Assembly (NCBI RefSeq): GCF_020906275.1 | Contig: NZ_CP086727.1 | Span: 2,728,001-2,792,000, forward strand | Origin: Parasphingorhabdus litoris DSM 22379 | GTDB taxonomy: Bacteria > Pseudomonadota > Alphaproteobacteria > Sphingomonadales > Sphingomonadaceae | Reading direction: 5' to 3' | Length of the DNA stretch: 64,000 nucleotides | In this document: positions 51,555 through 61,111 of the stretch, piece by piece | Layout: each line of letters begins with the position of its first letter | How positions within the stretch are numbered: the first letter of the stretch is position 1 | Translations under genes and position numbers: made by a program | Notes under the pieces: model-generated | Seen by the model: the letters and a program-made list of their open reading frames with translations, nothing else | Databases searched by the model: none | Told to the model about the DNA's origin: nothing

Positions 51555-52367
51555 CTAGTTAGCGGCGGCAGTTTTCTCAAATGCGCGCTTAGCAATATTA
51601 TGCATCGTCGATGTTGACACGATGCGGCGCAGCAGATGCTGAAATTTCAATTGCGGACTGATCAATTGATGCATGCGGCCGGATGCACTCCCATCAAGAA
51701 TTGCTGCTACCCGGTTAGCAACGTCCTCGGGAACAATGGGTTGCTTTTGTTCTTTGACATAGCCTTTCATCTGATCGGATTCAGCATCAATCATGGCTGT
51801 TTGGACAAAGGGAACGGCGATGGTCGACAGTTTTATGTTCGAGCGCGATAGTTCGATATCGAGTGCTTCGCTAAGATGTTCGACAAAGGCTTTAGTGGCG
51901 CTGTAGACCGATAATCCGCCAATGCCATGAATGGTCGAGGCCGAGGACATATTGATGATATGTTTGACGCCGGACCGCTTTTCCAAATGTGGAATTGCCA
52001 GGTGACAGCCGTTGACCACTCCGGCAGCATTGACGGCGATGGTCAGATGGTGGTCAGCCAAGGCGACTTCAGTGAAGGGACCATCGCGCAGAATACCAGC
52101 GTTGTTGAATATCGCATCGATCCCATTCAGTTCTTCCGCCAATTGATCAATTGCGCCAGAAAGAGAACTGGCATCCGAAACATCAGCACTAGCCACAGCA
52201 ACTCGGGTATCACCTAGCTGGGTCTTGATCTCAGCAAGACTGTCCTCGCTAAGATCAATCAATCCAACCCGCCAACCGTCAGCACTTAACCTTTTCGCAG
52301 TAGCCAGTCCGATTCCAGCCGCACCACCGGTAATGATAATGGATCTTTCTCGAACTCCTGTTTCCAT
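51555..52367 (-). CDS. Short-chain dehydrogenase/reductase
   Basis: A 270-residue classical SDR. The cofactor motif is IITGGAAGIGLATA (about 11-24); the Asp at LIDLSED points to NAD(H). Also seen are IDAIFNNAGIL, the active-site Ser region NMSSAS and the pair in YSATKAF (Tyr, Lys). It would oxidise or reduce an alcohol/ketone. AGGAAGAG precedes its start by six bases, and the SnoaL-like gene ends 12 bases upstream, so it is the last gene of the AraC-associated operon. The substrate is unknown. Confidence 0.91.
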   Translation of the reverse strand: METGVRERSIIITGGAAGIGLATAKRLSADGWRVGLIDLSEDSLAEIKTQLGDTRVAVASADVSDASSLSGAIDQLAEELNGIDAIFNNAGILRDGPFTEVALADHHLTIAVNAAGVVNGCHLAIPHLEKRSGVKHIINMSSASTIHGIGGLSVYSATKAFVEHLSEALDIELSRSNIKLSTIAVPFVQTAMIDAESDQMKGYVKEQKQPIVPEDVANRVAAILDGSASGRMHQLISPQLKFQHLLRRIVSTSTMHNIAKRAFEKTAAAN

Positions 52368-52379
52368 TGGTCACTCTTC

Positions 52380-52811
52380 CTATTTAGGCAGCGATGATAT
52401 TGCAGGACCTTCGTCCATCCGGATCGCTGAGTTTACACCGGGAATGTCCCAAGCCTCTGAAATCTTGCCACCCACAATCCGCCAAATCACTGCTGCATCG
52501 GTTTCAAAGGATTGTCCGTCCAAGGTCATGTTGGGGAGTGCATGCGCGATCACAAATTCATTTCCGAGCGCTTGAGCATCTTTAATGCGTACGTTGAATG
52601 AACCGCCTGTTTTGTTGGCCAGATCAATGAAAAACTGTTTCAAACCTTCAACACCCTCATAGGTCTTGTTGAGTTCGGGCAGATGTTCATTGACATAGTG
52701 CCACCGAAAATCGTCCGCAAAATAATCCCGCGCTTCGTCCAGCCGGTCGGGGATAAGTGGCGGGATAGATTTGATCATGTCAACGCTGGCCTGCTCATTA
52801 TTCATTCTCAT
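52380..52811 (-). CDS. SnoaL-like / nuclear transport factor 2-like protein
   Basis: A 143-residue small cone-shaped-fold protein. Key parts are the N-terminal helix region (ARDYFADDFRWHYVNEHLPE), GVEGLKQFFIDLANKTGG and the strands VIWRIVGGKISEAWDIPG, which match SnoaL-like polyketide-cyclase/NTF2 domains. Such proteins are hydratases, isomerases or binding modules. The start at 52811 overlaps the upstream stop by four bases (ATGA); an ATG two codons in is an alternative. Position in the catabolic operon suggests action on an intermediate. Confidence 0.86.
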   Translation of the reverse strand: MRMNNEQASVDMIKSIPPLIPDRLDEARDYFADDFRWHYVNEHLPELNKTYEGVEGLKQFFIDLANKTGGSFNVRIKDAQALGNEFVIAHALPNMTLDGQSFETDAAVIWRIVGGKISEAWDIPGVNSAIRMDEGPAISSLPK

Positions 52812-54382
52812 TCTCCATGCTTTTCGATGCTCAAACCAAAGCGGCTCAGAACATTGTGGGTGATTTTCTCGATGAAGGGGTTTCTGGCCCTAAGGCCGTG
52901 CACCCATTCTGTTGTACCGGCATTGAACACTTCACCCTTGCCACATCGGAAACTGGCCATGACGGCATGACCGCGCATCAACTTGCCGCGGTTGTCCGGG
53001 GTATCTTTACCAAACGTCACGCGAGTCAGAATCTCACGATCCTCCAGCGGAATGACCTTTGGAAATGGGCTACGGTCCGATTCCGCCAATGTCGCTGGTG
53101 TCATGGCGATAATTTCGAGGTTTTCAGGCACCCCCAGTCCGCCGCCCGGCTTCGGCAAGCCATCTTCTCCAAATTGAATCGGACAGCCGTCATTCTCATA
53201 GCCAATCAAAGGCACGTCGCCACCGATTACGTCTCCATAATAGAGATCGGTATCTTCCAGCGCCCAATGTTCATCATTGTAAATTGTGAAGGCCGCACTG
53301 CCTCGCGCGGCACACATGGCTATGCGGTGATAACCTCCATAGAGAAAGGATAGACCCAAAAAACGCGCTTCCGGTGCTTCAAATTCGGGATGCGACCAAA
53401 GGTGAGTAGCATCCTTCCGAGTTGATGGATTGGCCCAGAGCGGATCATTGTCTTCGCCCGCCCATTTATGAGCGATCATCGTTTGTCCATCATCTTCCCA
53501 GCGGACTTTCCAGTAACAGGTATTTCCGGAAAAGCTGATGAAATGACCACCCTGCTGGATAAAATGCTCGACGGCGAAACGCTGGCTCACCGACCAGTAT
53601 TCGCTGTGACCAACCACCATCGCGGTCTCATATCCGTTAAGAGCATCTGGATTGACCTCAAAATCATGGTCGGTCAGATAATCGATCTCATAGCCCTGCT
53701 CCTCGGTCCAACGAGCGAAAACATGTTCCCATTTTTTAAGGAAACAGGCTGATCCATCATAGGGCGTTGGCTGGTATTTCTGCATCCATTCCAGACTGCC
53801 CGGTATCGGCATTTCTCCGACATCGCGCGGTTCATAGTTGATGAGACGCGGCGGATCAGCTGGCGGCGCGAACATCGTTTGTGGATAAGGCCGCATCCGA
53901 GAAAGCCTTCCAATTGCTCCAGCGCGCGATTCATCCGGAGTGACCGTTCCAGCCATCAAGGCCGCAACGTCGGCATAGGAATTGCGCCCGCCCCAATAAT
54001 TGTAAGCCGCATAGGTATTTGTCGACAGGATCAGTGCTGCCTTGACCTTGGTGGCTCCATCATCATTGCGAACGCAGAAAAAATGCTGGCTCTTTGTACC
54101 GTCTGGTCCTGCCAAGGTTAGATCGTAATAGCCGGTTGACCAGTCTGCGCCAACTTCGAATGAAAAGGCTTCGGGCCACCCGCAGCCATTTACATCCGCA
54201 TCATCGGGGATATCATGATGATCAATCGTAATGTTTTCAAATTTGGCGACCTGCTTCACCTCTGCGCCGATACGGCTTACCGTCAGTGAACAGGGTGAAG
54301 CAGGTGCGCTCGCGAACAAGGTTACCGCGTCTCCCGCCGCGGCGCTTACCTTGTCCGGATAGAACCAGGGATTGTCTGTCAT
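52808..54382 (-). CDS. N,N-dimethylformamidase beta-subunit-like protein
   Basis: A 524-residue protein resembling the large subunit of N,N-dimethylformamidase (DMFA2 family). Features: an N-terminal beta-sandwich (DKVSAAAGDAVTLFASAPAS; VGADWSTGYYDLTLAGPDGT), then KAALILSTNTYAAYNYWGGRNSY in two blocks, YEIDYLTDHDFEVNP, TAMVVGHSEYWS, FISFSGNTCYWKVRW and VFNAGTTEWVHGL near the end. No small alpha subunit gene is adjacent, so true DMF hydrolysis is doubtful; a related amidase on another substrate is more likely. It overlaps both neighbours by four bases, within a six-gene minus-strand operon. Confidence 0.83.
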   Translation of the reverse strand: MTDNPWFYPDKVSAAAGDAVTLFASAPASPCSLTVSRIGAEVKQVAKFENITIDHHDIPDDADVNGCGWPEAFSFEVGADWSTGYYDLTLAGPDGTKSQHFFCVRNDDGATKVKAALILSTNTYAAYNYWGGRNSYADVAALMAGTVTPDESRAGAIGRLSRMRPYPQTMFAPPADPPRLINYEPRDVGEMPIPGSLEWMQKYQPTPYDGSACFLKKWEHVFARWTEEQGYEIDYLTDHDFEVNPDALNGYETAMVVGHSEYWSVSQRFAVEHFIQQGGHFISFSGNTCYWKVRWEDDGQTMIAHKWAGEDNDPLWANPSTRKDATHLWSHPEFEAPEARFLGLSFLYGGYHRIAMCAARGSAAFTIYNDEHWALEDTDLYYGDVIGGDVPLIGYENDGCPIQFGEDGLPKPGGGLGVPENLEIIAMTPATLAESDRSPFPKVIPLEDREILTRVTFGKDTPDNRGKLMRGHAVMASFRCGKGEVFNAGTTEWVHGLRARNPFIEKITHNVLSRFGLSIEKHGE

Positions 54383-55122
54383 GCTATGTTCTCCTGGTTC
54401 GAGGAAGCCGTGATCCGAATTGGTTGAAGGCGAAGAAGTGATATCCCAAGCCAGACCGACCAGAGTGGTGAAAGCAGAACGACCAGCGTCAGAGCAGCAT
54501 CCGAAGCTTCATCCAGACCAAGGTGCCACAAAGTGAACTGCGCTAGCCAGATAACTGACAGGAACATGGCGCCTAGACCCAGGCCTCTGAGGCCAGCAAT
54601 CGCCAGTAGTCGGCCGAGACCGCCGAGCCAGACGGCTGCCAACACTGCTTCCAACAACCAATAGCCGCGCCAGTTGCCTGCTATGGTAGCTTGCCATGCA
54701 GCAACAGCCTGGGCCTGTTCCGACGCTGATGCGGTTGCATAGCCCCCATACAGGGAATCAAAAGCGCCCGCCATATTCACTGCACCAAATGACCCCAATA
54801 GGCAGTAGATGAGCCCGCAAAGGAAACTGATGTCAGTCAGGCTCTCATTAACCTCCCGCAAGATTTTCCATGCATAAATGATCACGGGCAGAAAAATCAG
54901 ATAATAACCCAATATATCTGTCCACATAGCAGCATAGAACATACTGGCATTATCGGATGCGAGATTCAGCATCTGATGCCCATCATGAAAAATGGCGACA
55001 TCTCCATCTGAAGCCATCACGAAAAAGAACTGTGTCAGATAGGCAAATGGCATTGATAGGATTGCTGTTATCGCTGCCAGCTTTCTGCCGGGAATTACGG
55101 GGTTCAAATATGCCATGGTCAT
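54379..55122 (-). CDS. Multi-pass membrane protein, unnamed
   Basis: A 247-residue inner-membrane protein starting at the ATG at 55122; the frame is open further upstream, into the FAD gene, but that part is not used. Six hydrophobic segments are seen, among them LAAITAILSMPFAYLTQFFF, ILGYYLIFLPVIIYAW, FLCGLIYCLLGSFGAVN and the last VVLLSPLWSVWLGISLLRL. A DUF4386-like protein is one possibility. It overlaps the dimethylformamidase-like gene by four bases and follows the FAD oxidase gene by 28 bases. It may be a transporter or sensor for the operon's substrate; nothing in the sequence decides. Confidence 0.72.
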   Translation of the reverse strand: MTMAYLNPVIPGRKLAAITAILSMPFAYLTQFFFVMASDGDVAIFHDGHQMLNLASDNASMFYAAMWTDILGYYLIFLPVIIYAWKILREVNESLTDISFLCGLIYCLLGSFGAVNMAGAFDSLYGGYATASASEQAQAVAAWQATIAGNWRGYWLLEAVLAAVWLGGLGRLLAIAGLRGLGLGAMFLSVIWLAQFTLWHLGLDEASDAALTLVVLLSPLWSVWLGISLLRLQPIRITASSNQENIA

Positions 55123-55150
55123 GTGTCCGTCATATGGTTGCGAATTCGGT

Positions 55151-56476
55151 TCAAGCAGCAAGTTTCTGCTTTTCTTGGTCAAAACGTTTAATGGCACGCT
55201 CCACGCTCCAAAGTGCGCTTTCCATATATCCGCCGGACATATAATCACCGCAGAAAGAGACACCGGGTCGCTGATCGACGGAATTCAGAAAAGTGAGCGT
55301 CCTCTCATTATGTCCTACAGATGATTGTGGGATAGCATGCTGGTGCCGGGTAACGGCATATCCCTCAACATGGTTGTCGACGTGCGGCAGATATTGAGCG
55401 ACGTCACGGCGTGCGATTTGCGCTAGCTCATCATCCGTTTTGCTAAGCAAACTCTCAGATTGTGGACTTATAATCCATGCTTGAAGCGTGGCTTTCCCGG
55501 ATGGGGTATTACCTGGACTTTTTTGGTGGGTATCTACACAGAATGTTACGTTGCTTCGATTTTCTCGATCTTCAAATGGAAAGAAGTAAGTCCAAACATC
55601 CTTTTCCAGTTCGCAGTCGAGAAACAGGGAAACCAGAATGGCCGGTGGCATTTCGATACCCGACAGATAGTCTTTTTCCAGCGCCCATTCTGTCGGCAGG
55701 ATATCGGCTGCTCTAGGTGCATGGGCTGCGACCACCACATGGTCAGCGGCAACGGTATCACCGTTTTCAAGCGTGAGACCAGCAATGTTGCCATTGTCAG
55801 TTTGCAGCTTCTTTACTGGGCTATTATAGTGAATATTTGCAAGCCTCGCCAACTCCTGATGCAACGTGGCAGTGCCGCCTTCCAAAGATACATAATCGGT
55901 CAACATGATGATCTTCAACAACCGGTAAATCTGAAGCAGATTAACCTGCTTGTCAGCCGGTTCACTCAGTCCGCCAACAAGTGTTAGCATCCGCACGATT
56001 TGGTCTTGCACAAATTTGTCTGATGTCGAGTCCATCGCCAATTGTGCGTCATAGGCCGCCTGCTCTACCTCCGCTCCAAAAGTATGAGACCGATTTTTTA
56101 GCAGAAGCTTGATCGAATAAAGGGCAACCTTCAAATTTCCGGATAGGCCGCCCGGATTAATCCACGGTAACCGGGGACTCAGTAAATAGCTTTCTCCAGG
56201 GCTGCTGCCCGTAAACATACGGCTACTACCTTTGATTTTTTTTAACTTTGGAGTGAGCCCCAGTTCATCGATAATCCGTAGGCCATTGCTGTAATTGGAA
56301 TGGAAATACTGAGATCCAACATCAGCCCAATCGTTGGTTCCCGGGCGATTGAGTAATTTTCCTCTACCGCCAGCGCGATCCGATGCTTCATAGATTTCTA
56401 CATCATGGCCACGTTTCGACAATTCGTGGCTAGCAGCCAATCCAGCAATGCCTGCTCCAACAACTGCTATCTTCAT
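55151..56476 (-). CDS. FAD-dependent amine oxidase-like oxidoreductase
   Basis: A 441-residue flavoprotein. The ADP-binding loop is IAVVGAGIAGLAASHELSK (3-21), followed by VEIYEASDRAGGRGK, the classic start of the amine oxidase/protoporphyrinogen oxidase group. The C-terminal flavin motif is FCGDYMSGGYMESALWS (about 411-427). Substrates in the family range from amines to carotenoids. GGAG precedes the start. The gene is the second of the operon, 21 bases after the cupin gene. No signal peptide, so cytoplasmic. Confidence 0.89.
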   Translation of the reverse strand: MKIAVVGAGIAGLAASHELSKRGHDVEIYEASDRAGGRGKLLNRPGTNDWADVGSQYFHSNYSNGLRIIDELGLTPKLKKIKGSSRMFTGSSPGESYLLSPRLPWINPGGLSGNLKVALYSIKLLLKNRSHTFGAEVEQAAYDAQLAMDSTSDKFVQDQIVRMLTLVGGLSEPADKQVNLLQIYRLLKIIMLTDYVSLEGGTATLHQELARLANIHYNSPVKKLQTDNGNIAGLTLENGDTVAADHVVVAAHAPRAADILPTEWALEKDYLSGIEMPPAILVSLFLDCELEKDVWTYFFPFEDRENRSNVTFCVDTHQKSPGNTPSGKATLQAWIISPQSESLLSKTDDELAQIARRDVAQYLPHVDNHVEGYAVTRHQHAIPQSSVGHNERTLTFLNSVDQRPGVSFCGDYMSGGYMESALWSVERAIKRFDQEKQKLAA

Positions 56477-56497
56477 CGTTCCACTCCAAAAATATTC

Positions 56498-57007
56498 TTA
56501 TCCGAAGGAAAAACCGGCTGAAGCACCGGGTTTTATGTAGCGCGGCGCATCACGCTGCATCATTTGGCATACCCCCATGATTGCCCGCTCAATGGCTCCA
56601 GCATCGGTAATGTCGATCAAGTTGTCATCATCATCAAAATTCACATTGGCTCCGGTTACAACCATGAAGCCTTCGGCGCTTTCCGTTGCATCCTTCGGCA
56701 CAGAGAATTGGTGAATTGAGCCGCCAGGTTCATAAAGATAGCTGCCAGCTGTCTGCTTATCTTCGGGATATTCAACATAGTTCCATGTTCCTTTGGTGGT
56801 GAAGAAATGGACTGTGCCGGTGTGGAAATGGCGGGGTAGCAATGTGCCTGGCGGGAATTTGGCATGTAAAACCCAGGTGCCATTTTCCGGGTCAAGAAAT
56901 AGCGGCTGGATAAAATAGCCATCTGTCGGATGCTGGACAGGCTCCTGTTCATTGATATTGACCGAGAGCAATCTGTCCTGATGATTGATGGTTTCGGGTA
57001 TAGCCAT
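56498..57007 (-). CDS. Cupin dioxygenase, 2,4'-dihydroxyacetophenone dioxygenase-like
   Basis: A 169-residue cupin. The iron-binding His residues appear in GTLLPRHFHTGTVHFFTTKG (about 53-72), and a later His in GGSIHQFSVP. The overall pattern (TDGYFIQPLFLDPENGTWVL) matches the 2,4'-dihydroxyacetophenone dioxygenase family, which cleaves a carbon-carbon bond next to a keto group with non-haem iron. AGGAG precedes the start. It is the first gene of the six-gene operon and lies 99 bases from the divergent AraC regulator, which likely controls it. The substrate here is not necessarily an acetophenone. Confidence 0.87.
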   Translation of the reverse strand: MAIPETINHQDRLLSVNINEQEPVQHPTDGYFIQPLFLDPENGTWVLHAKFPPGTLLPRHFHTGTVHFFTTKGTWNYVEYPEDKQTAGSYLYEPGGSIHQFSVPKDATESAEGFMVVTGANVNFDDDDNLIDITDAGAIERAIMGVCQMMQRDAPRYIKPGASAGFSFG

Positions 57008-57106
57008 GTTTCGCTCCTGTGTTTGTTCTAACGCCGGTTTACGCTGGTGTTTTCAATGACCAAAGGTTAGCAAGGGACAATTAGAGATCATTTTCGGACA
57101 AGCGCT

Positions 57107-58120
57107 TTGGACAATCGGCTAGACATATTTGATCGCTCGGTTCTTTCCAACCAAATTGCCAAATTGATGCTAGACATCCTTGAAAGTCAGGGGATCGGTC
57201 AAGATGAGCTTTTTGATCGGCTCGATTTTGGCGATGAAAAAATCACCGATAGCGAAGCACTGCTAACCTTTCATGAAATGTTTGCCCTGATTGATGTGGC
57301 GCTAAGGCTTTCTCCAACTCCGTGGCTGGGTCTGAAGGTGGGGGATGCAGAAACCGTTGGCACCTGGGGTGCTCTAGGATATGCTATCATGAGCAGTGCG
57401 ACCGAAAAAGAAGCCGCACAGATCGGCCCCAAATATTATCAGGCCGCGCCCAGCCTTATGCATTCTGAATCAAGCATAGACGCCGGCAAGCAGCGGATTC
57501 AAATGCACCCCATTTACCCTAACCAGAGGTTGCTACCCTTTTGTGTCGAAGAAAATATCGTTGGTATATGGCGTGTGTCATCTGAATATCTGGAAGAACC
57601 GATGCGACCTTTGGAAATTCACTTGAGCTACCCCAAACCCATCTATGCTAAGAAGTATGACGAATATTTTGACTGCCCTGTTTATTATGAACAGCCGGAC
57701 AACATCCTGTGGACCAGAGCTCCAACGGATCGTCCTTTGCGAACGTCTGATCCAGCCAGCGCAAAAATTTGCCTCCAGCTGGTTGAACAGATGGTTCAGA
57801 GATACCGCGGCGAGGATGATTTCATCTTGCTTATCAGAAGGGAACTATTGCGCAATCCAGGAGAAATGCCGGATATGGAAGAAATTTCCGCTATGCTTGC
57901 CATGAGCTCAAGAACATTACACCGCAAGCTCAGCGAACTTGATACTTCCTTCAGAAAAATTCAGGATGATGTCAGGAAAAACCTTGCCATCGACTATATT
58001 CAGAACACAGGTATGAGCATCGACCAGATCGCCGCACGACTGGGATATAGTGAGACGACAAACTTCCGCCGCGCTTTCAAGCAATGGACCGGCAAAGCGC
58101 CCAGTTTGTATCAGGTATGA
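57107..58120 (+). CDS. AraC-family transcriptional regulator (AraC/OruR type)
   Basis: A 337-residue regulator. The N-terminal ligand domain (about 10-190) is of the arabinose_bd type seen in OruR and related proteins (ALLTFHEMFALIDVALRLS; LGLKVGDAETVGTWGALGYA). The C-terminal double helix-turn-helix (about 250-337) shows ISAMLAMSSRTLHRKLSEL and MSIDQIAARLGYSETTNFRR, then FKQWTGKAPSLYQ. The start is a TTG at 57107; the ribosome site is weak, so it may vary. It is divergent from the cupin operon with 99 bases between starts and is the natural activator of that operon. Confidence 0.9.
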   Translation: MDNRLDIFDRSVLSNQIAKLMLDILESQGIGQDELFDRLDFGDEKITDSEALLTFHEMFALIDVALRLSPTPWLGLKVGDAETVGTWGALGYAIMSSATEKEAAQIGPKYYQAAPSLMHSESSIDAGKQRIQMHPIYPNQRLLPFCVEENIVGIWRVSSEYLEEPMRPLEIHLSYPKPIYAKKYDEYFDCPVYYEQPDNILWTRAPTDRPLRTSDPASAKICLQLVEQMVQRYRGEDDFILLIRRELLRNPGEMPDMEEISAMLAMSSRTLHRKLSELDTSFRKIQDDVRKNLAIDYIQNTGMSIDQIAARLGYSETTNFRRAFKQWTGKAPSLYQV

Positions 58121-58266
58121 AACTTCGCTTTGTATGTAAAAGCGATCATTTGATGCTGCGATATACGGTCTGATCCGCGTTCAACATAGTTGTCAAAAAC
58201 CCTGCTCCATTTTCTTTTCTTACCACTGCAACTAGGATCAGAACAGCGATAGCAAGTATGAGCCTG

Positions 58267-60057
58267 TTAATCGATAGCCACAGGAAGTTCCAGAACGCTT
58301 GGATATTCGGCATTGTGATGTAACTTAATCTGCGCGACACGGGCATCATCTCGGGTTTCAAATCCGAGCGCGCCGCCCGAGTTGTAGTTCTTCTGTGCAG
58401 AAGGATCATTATAAGGACCAACGCTAAGGCGCACCCGCGTTCCTTCGGGTAGCGCCCAGGCATTCCAGAGGAAATTTTTAAATTCATAGGCTTCCACCGC
58501 TCCTGGCTTTACCGGTGACGGCTTAAGGCCGTCGCGAAACCTGGCGCGCACGACATCTCCACCGAGGTAAAGCGGCTGGCCATCCGGGAAGATGGCATAG
58601 ACTGTTACGAAGATATCCGCATCAGGTGCATCCATCTCCAGGTAAAGCTTCAGGCGCATTTTTCCAGCCAAGGTAAGTCCTTTAGCCAAGGGAGGTGAGT
58701 GAAAAGTCAGCGTTTCCGGCATGTGGGCTGGTGCTATCGACCGGAGATTACCATCTCGAATAGCATTCCAATCAATATCCGTCAGGTCAGCGGGACTGGT
58801 ATCCAGAGGATCGCTTTTGAACTGGTGCGGAGTCTCGCCACCTATGGCTGCATCGACAAGATGACCCGAGCGAAACACATCATAAGCTTCATCAGGCGTC
58901 GCAGAAAGATAAAGCATGCGTTTTTCGTTGGCGATCTCATCGAGCGCATCGGCATAGCGCCATTCTTCGACTCCTCCGACATAATATACGATCCGGCGTT
59001 TCAGAAACTCCGGCTTCGAACCGCGGCCGAGGTGCCAATCAAACCAGTCCAAGTTAAACTTGTCCATATCAAAGACCGCTGCCGGTCCGAATTTAACGCT
59101 CTCGCTCAACTTCTGCCTTGGTTCACGGGTTCCGCCATGGCTCCACGGCCCTATGACCAGATAGTGATTTTTCGCGGCACTTTGAGGAGCGCTTGCCTGA
59201 TGCTCTCGAAAATAGCGAAGTGCGCCTGGTTGGTCGCCGTCATAATGACCAGTAATTGTCAGAACAGGCATTTGCATTCGCACATAGTCTTTTGGCTTCC
59301 ATGCCGAAGACTCCCAGGCTCCTGGCTCCGAAAGCGTCTTCACCCACGCCTGGAAATGCTCAGATGGCATACCAATAAAGGTATCATACTCATTGAAGGG
59401 GAGATGCTCACGATAAGATTTAAGCTCCCGCTCTTTCCAATACTGACGGTCTGCGTAGAAATTTGAATTCATCGCAGAGCCCGCCACAAAACCAAGCCAC
59501 CCAGCTATATATTTTTGGCTGCGATGACCGCCTACGATAGGAAAATCATGCCCAGGATATACCGACGCAGTAGGGACTATGGTCCTAATCTTATCAGGGC
59601 ATGACCGCGCGGCCATCCATTGGGTCATGCCGCGATAAGAGCCACCTCGCATCAAGACATTACCATCCGACCACGGCTGTGCCTTAATCCAGGCAATTGC
59701 GTCGCAAATGTCGGGACCATGGTCGCTGAATGGAAGAAACTGACCTTTCGATCCGCCTCGTCCGCGAATATCCAGGCTCGCCATAGCATATCCTCGATCG
59801 GCATATTTCCGGGCGCGTGGGTGCGCTTCATCCGAGACGTAAGGCGTAGCAACAAGCACGGTCGGATAGCGCTGATTGTCCGACTCAGGTTTCCAGATCG
59901 TTATGGCGAGCGCCGTTCTATCTTTAGCCTCAACGGTACTGTGAAGAAGAATATCAATTGGCTTATGGCCCGTTTCTGCCTGTTGTGCGCTGAGCTCGAC
60001 GCTCCAGGTAAGTGCCATAGAGATAACGGCGATCAATATTAGCAAGTCATGTTTCAT
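58267..60057 (-). CDS. Exported CocE/NonD-type hydrolase
   Basis: A 596-residue S15-family hydrolase with a signal peptide (LLILIAVISMALTWSVELSAQ). The triad is visible: Ser140 in MRGGSYRGMTQW, Asp in TGHYDGDQPGALRYF and His in IGPWSHGGTREP. The C-terminal jelly-roll domain (SPADLTDIDWN to the end) is that of CocE and X-Pro dipeptidyl-peptidases. It would hydrolyse an ester or amide, such as a beta-lactam acyl or a peptide, in the periplasm. The start at 60057 follows GAGG. It ends 146 bases from the convergent AraC gene; I see nothing in that gap. It follows the dehydratase gene by 97 bases on the same strand. Confidence 0.92.
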   Translation of the reverse strand: MKHDLLILIAVISMALTWSVELSAQQAETGHKPIDILLHSTVEAKDRTALAITIWKPESDNQRYPTVLVATPYVSDEAHPRARKYADRGYAMASLDIRGRGGSKGQFLPFSDHGPDICDAIAWIKAQPWSDGNVLMRGGSYRGMTQWMAARSCPDKIRTIVPTASVYPGHDFPIVGGHRSQKYIAGWLGFVAGSAMNSNFYADRQYWKERELKSYREHLPFNEYDTFIGMPSEHFQAWVKTLSEPGAWESSAWKPKDYVRMQMPVLTITGHYDGDQPGALRYFREHQASAPQSAAKNHYLVIGPWSHGGTREPRQKLSESVKFGPAAVFDMDKFNLDWFDWHLGRGSKPEFLKRRIVYYVGGVEEWRYADALDEIANEKRMLYLSATPDEAYDVFRSGHLVDAAIGGETPHQFKSDPLDTSPADLTDIDWNAIRDGNLRSIAPAHMPETLTFHSPPLAKGLTLAGKMRLKLYLEMDAPDADIFVTVYAIFPDGQPLYLGGDVVRARFRDGLKPSPVKPGAVEAYEFKNFLWNAWALPEGTRVRLSVGPYNDPSAQKNYNSGGALGFETRDDARVAQIKLHHNAEYPSVLELPVAID

Positions 60058-60154
60058 ACTGACCTCGGTTTCCAAAATTTCAAATTTCGCTGGTGCGTTT
60101 CGTCGCGATCCGCAGTTATGGGTTCGATCAGATCATGAGAAAATGTCCAATTGA

Positions 60155-61111
60155 CTATTGGATCCATGTTTTAACCTGAGATTCCGATACATTTCCTCCG
60201 CAGAGTATCGTCGCTACTTCTGTCTCTGGGATCGCATCTGGATGTTCGATGAGCGCGGCCAATCCCGCAGCGCCTGACGGTTCAACGAGCAAGCCTAGTT
60301 CATTGAAGCAATGCTGCACGGCCTGGATCATGGCTCTATCACTAACCAGGAGCATGTCGTCGGCAAGTTCCTGCATCAATTCCACAGCTTCAGGCACCGG
60401 CTCTCTAACAGCAATACCTTCCGCCACCGTCGATGTTTCGGCTGTTGAAATCGGCCTACCCGCTTTCCAGCTCATCGCCATGGCTGGAGCAGCTTCTGAA
60501 CAAACCCCAACAACACGAATGCCGGGTTGATGCGTTTTAATCCATGAAGCCACACCGTTGAGCAGCGCGCCGTTTCCGACGGGAACATAAACAGCTCCAA
60601 ATTCTTCTTTGCCGGCGAGCATTTCCATTCCGATCGTTCCCGCCCCGATAGTGATTGCTGACGCAGCGCCATCTTCCACAAATGAATGCCCTTTAGTGTG
60701 CGCAAACTCTCTTGCGGCAAATTTGGCCGCATCAAAATCGAAGCCAGTTTGAATAACCGTTGCGCCAAGCGATCGTATCCGATTGACCTTTAGCGGATTT
60801 GCATTCTCAGCTAGGAAAACCGTTATCGGTACCTCACGAACGCGCGCTGCATAAGCCATCCCCTGACCAAAATTTCCGACACTCGCACAGACCAATGATG
60901 CATTTGGTTTTGCGGCATCGACCAGCAAGCAAGCGCCCCGCCCCTTAAAGGATCTAATGGGATTTATCGTTTCGACCTTCAGTAAAGGTGCTTTTCCCAA
61001 CTGGGGAAGTAAGGTTTCAGCTTTAAACTGCGGTGTATCCAGAAAGACCTTATCTATACAGGAACGTGCGGTAAGGATTTGATCCTGAATGTTAGCGCTC
61101 TCCATTTTCAA
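60155..61111 (-). CDS. PLP-dependent threonine/serine dehydratase-like enzyme
   Basis: A 318-residue fold-type II PLP enzyme. The cofactor Lys is in PIRSFKGRGACLLVD (about 51-65); the phosphate-binding loop VCASVGNFGQGMAYA replaces the more usual SAGNHAQG. GTIGMEMLAGKEEFGAVYVPVGNG matches threonine ammonia-lyase, and the C-terminal regulatory domain is absent, so this is the short catabolic form. It would deaminate a hydroxy amino acid to a 2-oxo acid. The start is a TTG at 61111 overlapping the GntR stop (TTGA); an ATG at 61105 is an alternative. It follows a racemase and GntR regulator in one operon. Confidence 0.88.
   Translation of the reverse strand: MKMESANIQDQILTARSCIDKVFLDTPQFKAETLLPQLGKAPLLKVETINPIRSFKGRGACLLVDAAKPNASLVCASVGNFGQGMAYAARVREVPITVFLAENANPLKVNRIRSLGATVIQTGFDFDAAKFAAREFAHTKGHSFVEDGAASAITIGAGTIGMEMLAGKEEFGAVYVPVGNGALLNGVASWIKTHQPGIRVVGVCSEAAPAMAMSWKAGRPISTAETSTVAEGIAVREPVPEAVELMQELADDMLLVSDRAMIQAVQHCFNELGLLVEPSGAAGLAALIEHPDAIPETEVATILCGGNVSESQVKTWIQ

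Noticed and set aside
58146..58487. Minus-strand open frame overlapping the end of the CocE-type gene
   Set aside because: It runs in another frame of the same strand inside a well-supported gene, and the part beyond the gene has no start signal.
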